From an uncultured Bacteroidia bacterium (GTDB lineage Bacteria > Bacteroidota > Bacteroidia > Bacteroidales > F082): DNA of 48,331 nt. Of the stretch, positions 1-6,924 are shown piece after piece (positions within the stretch are counted from its first letter, which is position 1; each line of letters starts with the position of its first letter). Under the pieces are notes generated by a model. That model was not told the DNA's origin. It made no database searches and was given only the letters and a program-made list of their open reading frames with translations. The stretch lies in contig CADAVB010000021.1 of assembly GCA_902791165.1 (NCBI GenBank), positions 5,576-53,906 on the forward strand, read 5' to 3'. The translations under genes and the position numbers were made by a program.

Positions 1-94
1 GGTCAACCTGCACGGTTTGCCGCAGGGTATCTACCTATTGCGCGTCGCCTTGGAAGACGGCACCGTGTTCACCGACAAGGTGGTGAAGGAATAA
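1..94 (+). CDS. C-terminal fragment of a T9SS-exported protein (type A sorting domain)
   Basis: Reading from base 2, the window opens inside a gene that ends in TAA at 92-94. The 30 visible residues contain GIYLLRV and end in KVVKE. This is the hallmark of the type IX secretion type A C-terminal sorting domain: a hydrophobic GxYxxRV strand followed by a basic KxVK terminus. Such domains direct a protein across the outer membrane and are usually cleaved off during surface attachment. The functional part of the protein lies upstream of the window, so its activity cannot be inferred. The gene is followed at once by a strong palindromic repeat element, an arrangement seen again after the T9SS esterase at 22288-23490. 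Confidence 0.8.
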   Translation, partial: VNLHGLPQGIYLLRVALEDGTVFTDKVVKE

Positions 95-108
95 ACGCGA
101 CGACATTC

Positions 109-206
109 GTAGAGCCGTGGCGCGCCGCGGCTCTACAGCGCCGCAAAACACACCGTGGCAGCCGCCGTAAACACACCGTGGCGGCTGCCGTGGTACGACA
201 GCTCTA
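109..206. repeat. GC-rich palindromic repeat element (two hairpins), family also at 23502-23569
   Basis: Two perfect or near-perfect hairpins lie in tandem. The first, 109-136, pairs GTAGAGCCGTGG with CCGCGGCTCTAC around CGCG. The second pairs GGCAGCCGCC (157-166) with GGCGGCTGCC (180-189). The word ACACCGTGGC occurs twice here (150-159 and 173-182), and the 16-mer ACACCGTGGCAGCCGC recurs exactly at 23513-23528. The element ends in TACGACAGCTCTAC, nearly the same as the end of the 23502-23569 copy. It is probably a dispersed REP-like element, and it may also act as a transcript end for the preceding gene. Confidence 0.7.
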
Positions 207-263
207 CAACGGGGAAAACGCTGAAAAACAACGTTTCCTTTTGCATTTCCCAAATGAAAGCAC

Positions 264-271
264 TATCTTTG
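264..271 (+). promoter_or_regulatory. Bacteroidota -7 promoter box (TATCTTTG) for the lipoprotein at 304
   Basis: TATCTTTG matches the TAnnTTTG -7 consensus of the Bacteroidota primary sigma factor. A TTTTGC stretch about 20 bases upstream fits the -33 TTG element. The start codon at 304 is 33 bases downstream. Confidence 0.6.
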
Positions 272-303
272 CCCAAGAATTAATAACCTTAAAAACCAAT
301 TAA

Positions 304-1336
304 ATGAAGATACGAACCCTGTTTTTTGGGTTGGTGATACTAACGGCCTCCTATGGTTGCTCGACCGAGGTGGATCTCCATGCCGATTACAAGCAAGTGC
401 CGATTGTTTATGCGCTGCTCGATTGTCGCGCCGACACCAACTTCATCAAAATCACCGTTCTATACCCAAAGCGATGCTTACCTGACCGCCGCCAACCCCG
501 ACTCGTGCAACTATCCAGGTAAACTGGACGCACGCCTCGTGGAATACCGCAACGGCGATTCCCTGCGGGAAATCATCCTCGATACCATCACCATACGCAA
601 CAAGAAACCCGGTACCTTTTATGCGCCACTCCAAAAGTTGTATTACACCACAGAACGCTTGGGCTCTAACACCGCGAACCCAAAATTCAGCTATAAACTC
701 AAGGTCGTTCTGCCCGACCGTGTGTTGATCGCACAAGCCGATTTGGTGGGCAACAACGGCTTCGGCATGAAAAGCCTTGGCGTCAATTTTTCCAAGGAAT
801 ATATCGGCAAGCCTCCGCAAAAATTTTTGTTTTATCCTGCCATCAATGCGCATTTTTATGAGGTTGATATGGCTTTCACTTTCCTAGAGCAACGCGACCC
901 GGATGGCGATTCGGTGCCGCGCACCATGCAATGGCATGTGGGAACCTTTATGGAACATTATCTCTCCACCCATCTGATGTTGGAGTCCTACGCTTTCACT
1001 TACTACCCTGGGACTTTCTATGAAAAACTATCCGAGTTTATCGGTGGCGATACGTTGGTGGCTGGCATGAAACGCTACATTCAAGACTATCCTATCGAGG
1101 TCATTATCACGGCTGGTGGCAGCAATCTGTGGCATTATGTCCACACCAATAATGCGGCGAACGGTTTTGTGTCGGGAGAAACCGACTTCACACTCCTCGA
1201 TGGAGCTCATGGCGTGTTTTCGTCGCGTGTTACCACGCGCAGGGCTTTGCGGCTTGCCGGCGAAACGGTACCCGACCTTCTGGCGATGACTAACTACCAA
1301 TTCTTCTTTATTGGCGGAAGGCAAGAAGAGGAATGA
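304..1336 (+). pseudogene. Lipoprotein, DUF4249-like Bacteroidales family (frameshifted)
   Basis: The ATG at 304 starts a lipoprotein signal peptide (MKIRTLFFGLVILTASYGCS) with the lipobox Cys near residue 19. The next residues, STEVDL and then VPIVYALLD, match a Bacteroidales outer-membrane lipoprotein family that I associate with DUF4249-like proteins; function is unknown. The frame set by this start runs only to 522. The family-like continuation (FYTQSDAYLTA onward to the TGA at 1334-1336) lies one frame over, so a one-base excess, or a two-base loss, sits near 452-460. Joined, the product is about 343 residues and ends with an AMTNYQFFF stretch. The frameshift may be a sequence error or a real null allele. 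The gene converges on the LUD gene with 8 bases between. Confidence 0.6.
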
Positions 1337-1344
1337 AATCCCCA

Positions 1345-2019
1345 TCAGACTTCTTCCACCAAAAACACCGCCACTTGGCGGATGCCGCAAGCGCCTATCA
1401 CCATGGTTTGCTCAATGTCGGTGCTACGGCTCGGTCCTGTGACCAGGCTGAGTTGTGATGGCATGGAACCACGGTATTTCTTTTTCATTAACGAGAAGGC
1501 TTCTTTCAAACCGCTCACGATTTGCTTCGTGGTGGCATACACAAGCAAGATGTCGGGTTCGGCGTAGGCGGAGCGCGTTTGGGTGAGGGTGTCGCTGAGG
1601 ACGATGCTCCCCGTTTGGGCTACCAAACACTCGCAGTCGGTGAGGCTCACCAGCTTTTGTTTCATGTCGTGTTGTGCCTCGGTGGTGAAACCAATGCCGT
1701 TCCGTTTTAGCACGGCTTGCATGGTGGGGCTGGTGCACCACAGCGGCTCCCATCCGTTTTGGGGTGCCAGTTGCTTGATACATTCGGCAAACTCGGCCTC
1801 GCTTTCGATGTAGATGAAGATGCCGTCTTGTTCTTGGAAGTGTTGCACGAAGGTGATGGCCGTGCCGTCTTCTTCCTTGATGGGCACCCAGGTCTCGCTG
1901 CGCTTGTCGATGTCCTTGAACATGGCCTCGGGCTTCTCGATGACGGCGTTGCGGATGCGGGCCAAAATCTGCTCCTTATAGGTGGTGTCTTTGTTGTCCG
2001 TTTTGCTAATCCAAGCCAT
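1345..2019 (-). CDS. LUD-domain protein (LutC/YkgG family)
   Basis: The 224-residue product matches the LUD/LutC-YkgG family in length and in its conserved C-terminal block (LSLVTGPSRSTDIEQTMVIG, with the GP-S-TADIE-like signature of the family). The middle of the protein carries CECLVAQTGSIV, which matches the TGT/TGS-type segment of the domain. Classic LutC works with the iron-sulfur proteins LutA and LutB in lactate oxidation, but no lutA or lutB is nearby. This copy is the third gene of rsfS-ftsH-LUD, starting 3 bases after the ftsH stop. That order is recurrent in Bacteroidales and suggests a housekeeping role rather than lactate use (inference). Confidence 0.85.
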   Translation of the reverse strand: MAWISKTDNKDTTYKEQILARIRNAVIEKPEAMFKDIDKRSETWVPIKEEDGTAITFVQHFQEQDGIFIYIESEAEFAECIKQLAPQNGWEPLWCTSPTMQAVLKRNGIGFTTEAQHDMKQKLVSLTDCECLVAQTGSIVLSDTLTQTRSAYAEPDILLVYATTKQIVSGLKEAFSLMKKKYRGSMPSQLSLVTGPSRSTDIEQTMVIGACGIRQVAVFLVEEV

Positions 2020-2022
2020 GAC

Positions 2023-4062
2023 TTATGCGTTTTCGGGTTCTTGTTCGGGTTGGCTTTCTGTGGTTTCCATGGCGGCGTTTTTCAGCTTCTCGTCTTCCGA
2101 GTTGCCCCACGGACGTTTGCCGAAAATGTGCTCCAAGTCCTCTCCGAAGATGACTTCCTCCTCGATGAGCTTGTTGGCCAACTGCGTAAGGCCGTCGCGA
2201 TGGGTGGTGAGGATGCCGATGGCTTCCTGATAGGCCTTCTCGACGATGATACTCACGCGCTTGTCGATGGTTTCGGCGGTCTTTTCGCTGTAGGGCTTGG
2301 TCAGGCTGTAGTCTTGTTGGCCCGTCGAGTCGTAATAACTCAGGTTGCCGATTTCGTCGTCCAAGCCGTAATAGGTTACCATGGCGAAGGCTTGTTTGGT
2401 CACCTTTTCGAGGTCCGACAAAGCACCGGTCGAAATCTGGCCGAAAACGACCTGTTCGGCGGCGCGGCCTCCGAGGGTGGCAATCATTTCGTGGTACATC
2501 TGCTCCTTGGTCGTGATTTGGCGTTCCTCTGGCAGATACCATGCCGCGCCGAGCGAGTTGCCGCGCGGCACGATGGTAACCTTCACCAAAGGATGCGCGT
2601 ATTGCAGCAGCCAGCTTGTGGTGGCGTGGCCGGCCTCGTGGAAAGCGATGACCTTCTTTTCCTCGGCGGTGATGATCTTGTTTTTCTTTTCCAAGCCGCC
2701 GATGATGCGGTCCACGGCATCGAGGAAGTCTTGTTTTTCGATGATTTCCTTGCCTTTACGGGCGGCCATCAGTGCGGCTTCGTTGCACACGTTGGCGATG
2801 TCGGCACCCGAGAAGCCTGGAGTTTGCTTGGCCAAGAACTCCAATTCCACGTCGTCGCCGAGTTTCAGGTTGCGCATGTGCACCTCGAAGATTTCCTTGC
2901 GGCCTACAATGTCGGGCAGTTCCACGTAGATTTGGCGGTCGAAGCGACCGGCGCGGAGCAAGGCTTTGTCGAGAATGTCGGCGCGGTTGGTGGCGGCCAA
3001 CACGATGACGCCCGAATTGGTGCCGAAACCGTCCATCTCGGTGAGCAGCTGGTTCAGTGTGCTTTCGCGCTCGTCGTTGCCGCCAGTGATGGCACCTCGA
3101 CCACGGGCGCGACCGATGGCATCGATTTCGTCGATGAAGATGATGCACGGCGACTTCGACTTGGCGTTGTTGAACAGGTCGCGGACGCGCGAAGCACCCA
3201 CGCCGACGAACATCTCCACAAAGTCGGAGCCTGACAGGCTGAAGAACGGCACGTTGGCCTCGCCTGCCACGGATTTGGCCAACAAAGTCTTACCCGTTCC
3301 AGGAGGGCCGACGAGCAGCACGCCTTTCGGAATCTTGCCGCCGAGTTTGGTGTATTTGTCCGGATTCTTCAGGAAATCAACCACTTCCATGATTTCAACC
3401 TTGGCTTCTTCCAATCCGGCCACGTCCTTGAAAGTGACATTGACGTTGGTGTTCTTGTCGTAGAGCATGGCCCGCGACTTGCCGATGTTGAAGATGGAGC
3501 CTGCGCCGCCCATGCTGCGACCCATGCCGCGCATGAGGATGAGCCAAAACACGATGAGCAGGGCCAAAGGCAGAATCCAGCCGAGAATGTCGGACATCCA
3601 GTTGTTGCGACTTACATTGGTGATATAAACGGGTTTATCGACATCGCTCTGTGCTTCCGCGACAGACTCCTCAAAACGGGCCAAATCGCCAATCTTGTAG
3701 GTGTAGCTCGGCGTGGGAGTAGTGCCTTTTTCGATGGCTTTCACGTCGGGGAAATGCCTCGACAGGCCTTTCTGGTTCAAGAAAATTTCTGCGTCTTGCT
3801 TGTTCACCAAGTCGATGCGTTCCACCTCGCTGTTTTTCAATAACTCGATGAACTTGCCTTGGTCGATTTTCTCGGTCGGGGCAACGCTGTCCTTGCCATA
3901 AAACTGCAATCCAATCAGCACGGCGAACAAAATGGCATAGATCCACATGAAATTGAACCGTTTTTTGCCGTTAGGGTTCTTGTTGGGCTGTGGGGTAGGT
4001 GTGGGTTGCTTGTCTTGCTGCTGCTCGCCAGTGTCGTTGTTCGTTTTTTCGTTCTCTTTCAT
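2023..4062 (-). CDS. ftsH: ATP-dependent zinc metalloprotease FtsH
   Basis: This is the membrane-bound AAA+ protease that extracts and degrades membrane and short-lived cytosolic proteins. I take the start at 4062 ([10 protein letters not shown]), giving 679 residues; an upstream in-frame Met at 4182 would run through the rsfS coding region and gives non-FtsH sequence. An N-terminal transmembrane segment lies near residues 37-54, with a periplasmic domain to about 155 and a second membrane segment at about 158-178. Then come Walker A GPPGTGKT (252-259), Walker B FIDEID (309-314), the second region of homology around 355-375, and the zinc site HEAGH (475-479). The N-terminus is Gln/Pro/Asn rich, and the tail is acidic and Gln/Glu rich. 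It lies 19 bases downstream of rsfS in the same operon. Confidence 0.97.
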   Translation of the reverse strand: MKENEKTNNDTGEQQQDKQPTPTPQPNKNPNGKKRFNFMWIYAILFAVLIGLQFYGKDSVAPTEKIDQGKFIELLKNSEVERIDLVNKQDAEIFLNQKGLSRHFPDVKAIEKGTTPTPSYTYKIGDLARFEESVAEAQSDVDKPVYITNVSRNNWMSDILGWILPLALLIVFWLILMRGMGRSMGGAGSIFNIGKSRAMLYDKNTNVNVTFKDVAGLEEAKVEIMEVVDFLKNPDKYTKLGGKIPKGVLLVGPPGTGKTLLAKSVAGEANVPFFSLSGSDFVEMFVGVGASRVRDLFNNAKSKSPCIIFIDEIDAIGRARGRGAITGGNDERESTLNQLLTEMDGFGTNSGVIVLAATNRADILDKALLRAGRFDRQIYVELPDIVGRKEIFEVHMRNLKLGDDVELEFLAKQTPGFSGADIANVCNEAALMAARKGKEIIEKQDFLDAVDRIIGGLEKKNKIITAEEKKVIAFHEAGHATTSWLLQYAHPLVKVTIVPRGNSLGAAWYLPEERQITTKEQMYHEMIATLGGRAAEQVVFGQISTGALSDLEKVTKQAFAMVTYYGLDDEIGNLSYYDSTGQQDYSLTKPYSEKTAETIDKRVSIIVEKAYQEAIGILTTHRDGLTQLANKLIEEEVIFGEDLEHIFGKRPWGNSEDEKLKNAAMETTESQPEQEPENA

Positions 4063-4081
4063 CTCGCTGGTTTTGATGGTG

Positions 4082-4456
4082 TTAGTCTTCGTTTTCCTTG
4101 ACGATTCTCTCGGCGTCGGCCCAAAGTTCCTCCAATTTGTAGTAGCCTCTCGCCGATTCGAGGAACACATGGACGACCACATCCACGAAGTCTATCAAAA
4201 TCCATTCCGTATTGTCGCGGCCTTCCACATGGTAAGGCTTGTTGTGCGTCTTCTCGAAAACCATATCTTCCACCTTGTCGGCGAGCGCATCCACTTGCGT
4301 TTTCGACGGCGCGTGGCAAATGACGAAATAGTCGGTCACGGCGGTGGTGATTTCACGCAGGTCCAAAGTGGTGATTTCCTTGCCTTTCACAGCTTCCATG
4401 GCCTCAATCGTCGCGGCCACAATCTCTTCAGGGTTTGTTTGATGTCTAACTCTCAT
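4082..4456 (-). CDS. rsfS: Ribosomal silencing factor RsfS
   Basis: The 124-residue product is a standard-length RsfS/Iojap protein. It binds ribosomal protein uL14 and blocks joining of the ribosomal subunits under starvation. The conserved blocks are present: DLREITTAVTDYFVICHAPS in the first half and an EGRDNTEWILIDFVDVVVHV strand pair in the second (W-x-L-x-D-x-x-D-V-V-V-H-x-F), followed by YYKLEELWADA. It is the first gene of the rsfS-ftsH-LUD operon, with a -7 box about 22 bases upstream of its start. Confidence 0.95.
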   Translation of the reverse strand: MRVRHQTNPEEIVAATIEAMEAVKGKEITTLDLREITTAVTDYFVICHAPSKTQVDALADKVEDMVFEKTHNKPYHVEGRDNTEWILIDFVDVVVHVFLESARGYYKLEELWADAERIVKENED

Positions 4457-4477
4457 AAATCGGTATTAAATAAGGTG

Positions 4478-4485
4478 CAAAATTA
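4478..4485 (-). promoter_or_regulatory. -7 promoter box (TAATTTTG) for the rsfS-ftsH-LUD operon
   Basis: On the minus strand the sequence TAATTTTG matches TAnnTTTG. It sits 22 bases before the rsfS start and back to back with the kdsC promoter at 4527. Confidence 0.55.
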
Positions 4486-4526
4486 AGCATTTTTACTTTA
4501 TGGAGTGTCTTTTCGCAAAAAATACC

Positions 4527-4534
4527 TACTTTTG
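4527..4534 (+). promoter_or_regulatory. -7 promoter box (TACTTTTG) for kdsC
   Basis: TACTTTTG matches TAnnTTTG and lies 17 bases before the kdsC start at 4552. The divergent rsfS promoter is about 45 bases away. Confidence 0.6.
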
Positions 4535-4551
4535 GCCGAAATTTCAATCCT

Positions 4552-5064
4552 ATGAGCAACCTGTTCCAACCCATTACCACCTTTGTTTTCGACTACGATG
4601 GCGTGATGACCGACGGAAAAGTCTATTCCGACCACGACGGCAACCCTTGGCGTGCCACCAACGTGAAAGACGGCTACGCGCTGCAGCTGGCCTCCAAGCT
4701 GGGCTACAACGTGGCGGTCATTTCGGGCGCGATTTGCCCCTCGATGATTACGAGAATGAACAGCCTTGGCGTGAACGACGTGTTCACGGGTGTCCCAAAT
4801 AAAGTGTTGAAACTCAATCTGTATATGGCTGAAAAAGGCCTAAAAAAGGAAGAGATCGTCTTTATGGGCGATGATATCCCCGACATCCGCGTGATGCAGA
4901 GCGTGGGCTTGGCAGCCTGTCCTGCCGACGCCGTCGACGAAGTGAAGGAAATCAGTGCCTACGTCAGTCCCAAAGGAGGCGGCAAAGGCTGTGTGCGCGA
5001 CCTCATCGAACAAGTGCTGAAGACCCACGGCAAGTGGATGGGCACGGAAGCCTATTCGTGGTGA
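4552..5064 (+). CDS. kdsC: 3-deoxy-D-manno-octulosonate 8-phosphate phosphatase (KdsC, HAD family)
   Basis: This 170-residue HAD-superfamily protein matches KdsC in size (C0-type HAD without a cap). It removes phosphate from KDO 8-phosphate in lipopolysaccharide inner-core synthesis. Motif I reads FDYDGVMTDG, with catalytic Asp14 and Asp16. Motif II is VISG and the late motif is FMGDDIPDI, which fits KdsC rather than other small HADs. The GGGKGCVRDLIE segment near the C-terminus is also typical. The enzyme that makes the substrate, KdsA, is encoded separately at 29837-30649. The maf gene follows on the same strand, separated by a large inverted repeat. Confidence 0.88.
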   Translation: MSNLFQPITTFVFDYDGVMTDGKVYSDHDGNPWRATNVKDGYALQLASKLGYNVAVISGAICPSMITRMNSLGVNDVFTGVPNKVLKLNLYMAEKGLKKEEIVFMGDDIPDIRVMQSVGLAACPADAVDEVKEISAYVSPKGGGKGCVRDLIEQVLKTHGKWMGTEAYSW

Positions 5065-5079
5065 AACCCCAAAGTCGGC

Positions 5080-5141
5080 CCTTCGACAGGCTCAGGGCCC
5101 TTTGGTTTCATGTCATTGAGGGAGCCTGAGCCTGTCGAAGG
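5080..5141. repeat. Inverted repeat with 17-bp arms (CCTTCGACAGGCTCAGG family)
   Basis: CCTTCGACAGGCTCAGG at 5080-5096 is perfectly complementary to CCTGAGCCTGTCGAAGG at 5125-5141, with a 28-base loop. No U-tract follows, so it is not a typical intrinsic terminator. It resembles the dispersed intergenic palindromes found elsewhere in this window and lies between kdsC and maf. Confidence 0.75.
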
Positions 5142-5164
5142 CCCCGTCTATAAAAACAAAAACG

Positions 5165-5746
5165 ATGCTTGAAAACCTAAAAAAATACCAAGTCATTCTT
5201 GCCTCCAAGTCGCCGAGGCGGCAGGAGCTGCTGCGCGGCATGGGCGTGGATTTTGCCGTGCAAACCAAAGAAACGCCCGAAACCTTTCCTCCCGAGATGC
5301 CTTTGGACGAAGTGCCAAAGCATTTGAGCCTGCAAAAGTCATTGGCTTTTTCCGACAATGAGCTTCCTGCTGATTATCTGCTGATTACGGCGGATACCGT
5401 GGTGATTTGCGAAGGCGAGATTTTGGGCAAGCCGAAAAACGCCGAAGATGCGTTCAGGATGCTCTCGCAGCTGTCGGGAAAAACCCACCGTGTGGTGACG
5501 GGCGTGACGGTGCGCTCGGCGTCGAAAACCGAGTCGTTTGCGGCCACCTCAAGGGTAACTTTTGCGGCTTTGGAAAAAGACGAAATCGACTATTACATAG
5601 CGCGTTGCCAGCCTTTCGACAAGGCGGGTGCCTACGGCATCCAGGAATGGATTGGCTATGTGGGCATCAGCGGATTGGAAGGCTCGTTTTATAATGTGAT
5701 GGGCCTCCCGACGCGGCGATTGTATCAGGTTTTGAAAAGTTTTTAG
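5165..5746 (+). CDS. maf: Maf family nucleoside triphosphate pyrophosphatase
   Basis: The 193-residue protein carries the Maf N-terminal signature ILASKSPRRQELL (from about residue 11). It also has ADTVV and the GKP segment around residues 78-94, then QPFDKAGAYGIQ with the conserved Lys and Asp. Maf proteins hydrolyse non-canonical or excess nucleoside triphosphates to monophosphates and are linked to septation and house-cleaning. The QPFDKAGAYGIQ form suggests the dTTP/UTP-type subgroup. A kdsC-maf order is common in Bacteroidales. Its stop codon (5744-5746) overlaps that of the convergent nuclease-family gene. Confidence 0.92.
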   Translation: MLENLKKYQVILASKSPRRQELLRGMGVDFAVQTKETPETFPPEMPLDEVPKHLSLQKSLAFSDNELPADYLLITADTVVICEGEILGKPKNAEDAFRMLSQLSGKTHRVVTGVTVRSASKTESFAATSRVTFAALEKDEIDYYIARCQPFDKAGAYGIQEWIGYVGISGLEGSFYNVMGLPTRRLYQVLKSF

Positions 5747-6792
5747 GCCTTTTTCAGCAGAACGACATACACGGGGAAGTGGTCGCTGTAGCCGTCCATC
5801 CACATTCCGCTGCCGAAGGTGCGGAAGGGGTAGCCGTTGTATTTGCCGCCGTGCTGTTTCAGGAACTCCTTGTTGTGCACTTTCACGTTCTTGAACTGGT
5901 AGCTCGAATAGTCGGTGGGCAGCAGGGCAGGGGTGAGGATGGTTTGGTCTAAGACGCCTGGCACGTCGCGGTAATAGTTGGTGCCGATGCCTTTCTTGTG
6001 GAGGTCGTACATGGGGTTGAAAAACTCGCCTTCGCGCAGGTTTTTCATGTCGCCAAGGGCGCGTAGGTGCTTGGTGACGGTCTTGTTGTCGGGATAGTCG
6101 TTGAAGTCGCCCATCATGATGATTTTGGCGTTGGGGTCGTCGTTGAGGATGCTGTCGGCGATGTGGCGGCAGAGTGTGGCGGCGGCAAGGCGGCCAGGCA
6201 TGGAGCGTTTTTCGCCGCCGGCGCGCGAAGGCCAGTGCATCACGATGAAGTGCATCGGTTCACCGTCGAACAGGCCGCTCACCACGAGCTGGTCGCGGGT
6301 GATGTGGTTGGGGTCTTCGGGAATGATGGTGGGATATGACTTGCTGTTGGTCAGCTTGAAATATTTGGGGTTGTAAATCAGTCCCACGTCCACGCCGCGG
6401 CGGTCGGGCGAGTCGTAGTGCACGATTTGATAGTTACGGTCCTTGATTTCGGGCTGTGCCACAAGGTCTTCCAAAACGTGCCGGTTTTCCATTTCCGACA
6501 TTCCGAGCACGGCTACGCCGTCGGGCGACCAATCGGTGCCGATGGTGGAGATGGCGTAGGCCATGTTGTGGAGTTTACTGAGGTATTTCTCGGTGTTCCA
6601 CTGGTTGGCGCCCTGGGGCAGGAACTCCTCGTCGTTCTTGTTTGGGTCGTTGATGGTGTCGAAAAGGTTTTCAAGGTTGTAGAACCCGACGAGGCCTACT
6701 TTATAGGCTTGCTGATCTTGGGCATGGAGGCTTGAAAGACCGAGGCCGAAGGACAAGACGGCCAATATGGCAAAAACAAGGTGTTTTCTCAT
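5743..6792 (-). CDS. Secreted endonuclease/exonuclease/phosphatase family protein
   Basis: I start at 6792 (MRKHLVFAILAVLSFGLGLS), which begins a clear signal peptide ending in LHAQ; an upstream in-frame Met at 6849 reads through the promoter. The mature part has the EEP fold signatures: NLENLFD, the metal-binding Glu in SEMENR, RGVDVGLIY, the catalytic His in HWPSR, GDFND, and the terminal SDHFPV. The product is 349 residues. Family members cleave phosphodiester or phosphomonoester bonds in DNA, nucleotides or lipids; the substrate here is unknown. It is divergent from a TonB-dependent receptor, and a DUF5689 lipoprotein gene follows that receptor. In Bacteroidales I recall this trio as a recurrent locus, which suggests nucleic-acid or phosphate scavenging (inference). 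Confidence 0.88.
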   Translation of the reverse strand: MRKHLVFAILAVLSFGLGLSSLHAQDQQAYKVGLVGFYNLENLFDTINDPNKNDEEFLPQGANQWNTEKYLSKLHNMAYAISTIGTDWSPDGVAVLGMSEMENRHVLEDLVAQPEIKDRNYQIVHYDSPDRRGVDVGLIYNPKYFKLTNSKSYPTIIPEDPNHITRDQLVVSGLFDGEPMHFIVMHWPSRAGGEKRSMPGRLAAATLCRHIADSILNDDPNAKIIMMGDFNDYPDNKTVTKHLRALGDMKNLREGEFFNPMYDLHKKGIGTNYYRDVPGVLDQTILTPALLPTDYSSYQFKNVKVHNKEFLKQHGGKYNGYPFRTFGSGMWMDGYSDHFPVYVVLLKKA

Positions 6793-6813
6793 GGTTTGAA
6801 AAGGTTTAGGCGG

Positions 6814-6821
6814 CAAAGGTA
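6814..6821 (-). promoter_or_regulatory. -7 promoter box (TACCTTTG) for the EEP-family gene
   Basis: The minus-strand sequence TACCTTTG matches TAnnTTTG and lies 21 bases before the start at 6792. Its position supports that start over the upstream Met at 6849. Confidence 0.6.
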
Positions 6822-6867
6822 GTGAAAAAAAACCAATAAAAAACAACAACCGTAAAAGAAGTTTTCT

Positions 6868-6875
6868 TACTTTTG
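6868..6875 (+). promoter_or_regulatory. -7 promoter box (TACTTTTG) for the TonB-dependent receptor
   Basis: TACTTTTG matches TAnnTTTG, 49 bases upstream of the start at 6925. It is divergent from, and 46 bases away from, the EEP-family promoter, so one regulator could govern both. Confidence 0.6.
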
Positions 6876-6924
6876 TCCGTTTATTTCACTCAAAAAAACC
6901 GACGAAAATCATAACACGCTAAAT

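Noticed and set aside
1717-3234. A 505-codon open frame antisense to ftsH
   Set aside because: The minus strand clearly encodes FtsH and the LUD protein. The antisense frame is low-complexity Val/Gly/Asp sequence from high-GC codon bias.
4063-4182. Longer ftsH start at 4182
   Set aside because: The extra 40 residues would be read from within the rsfS coding region in another frame and do not resemble FtsH N-termini.
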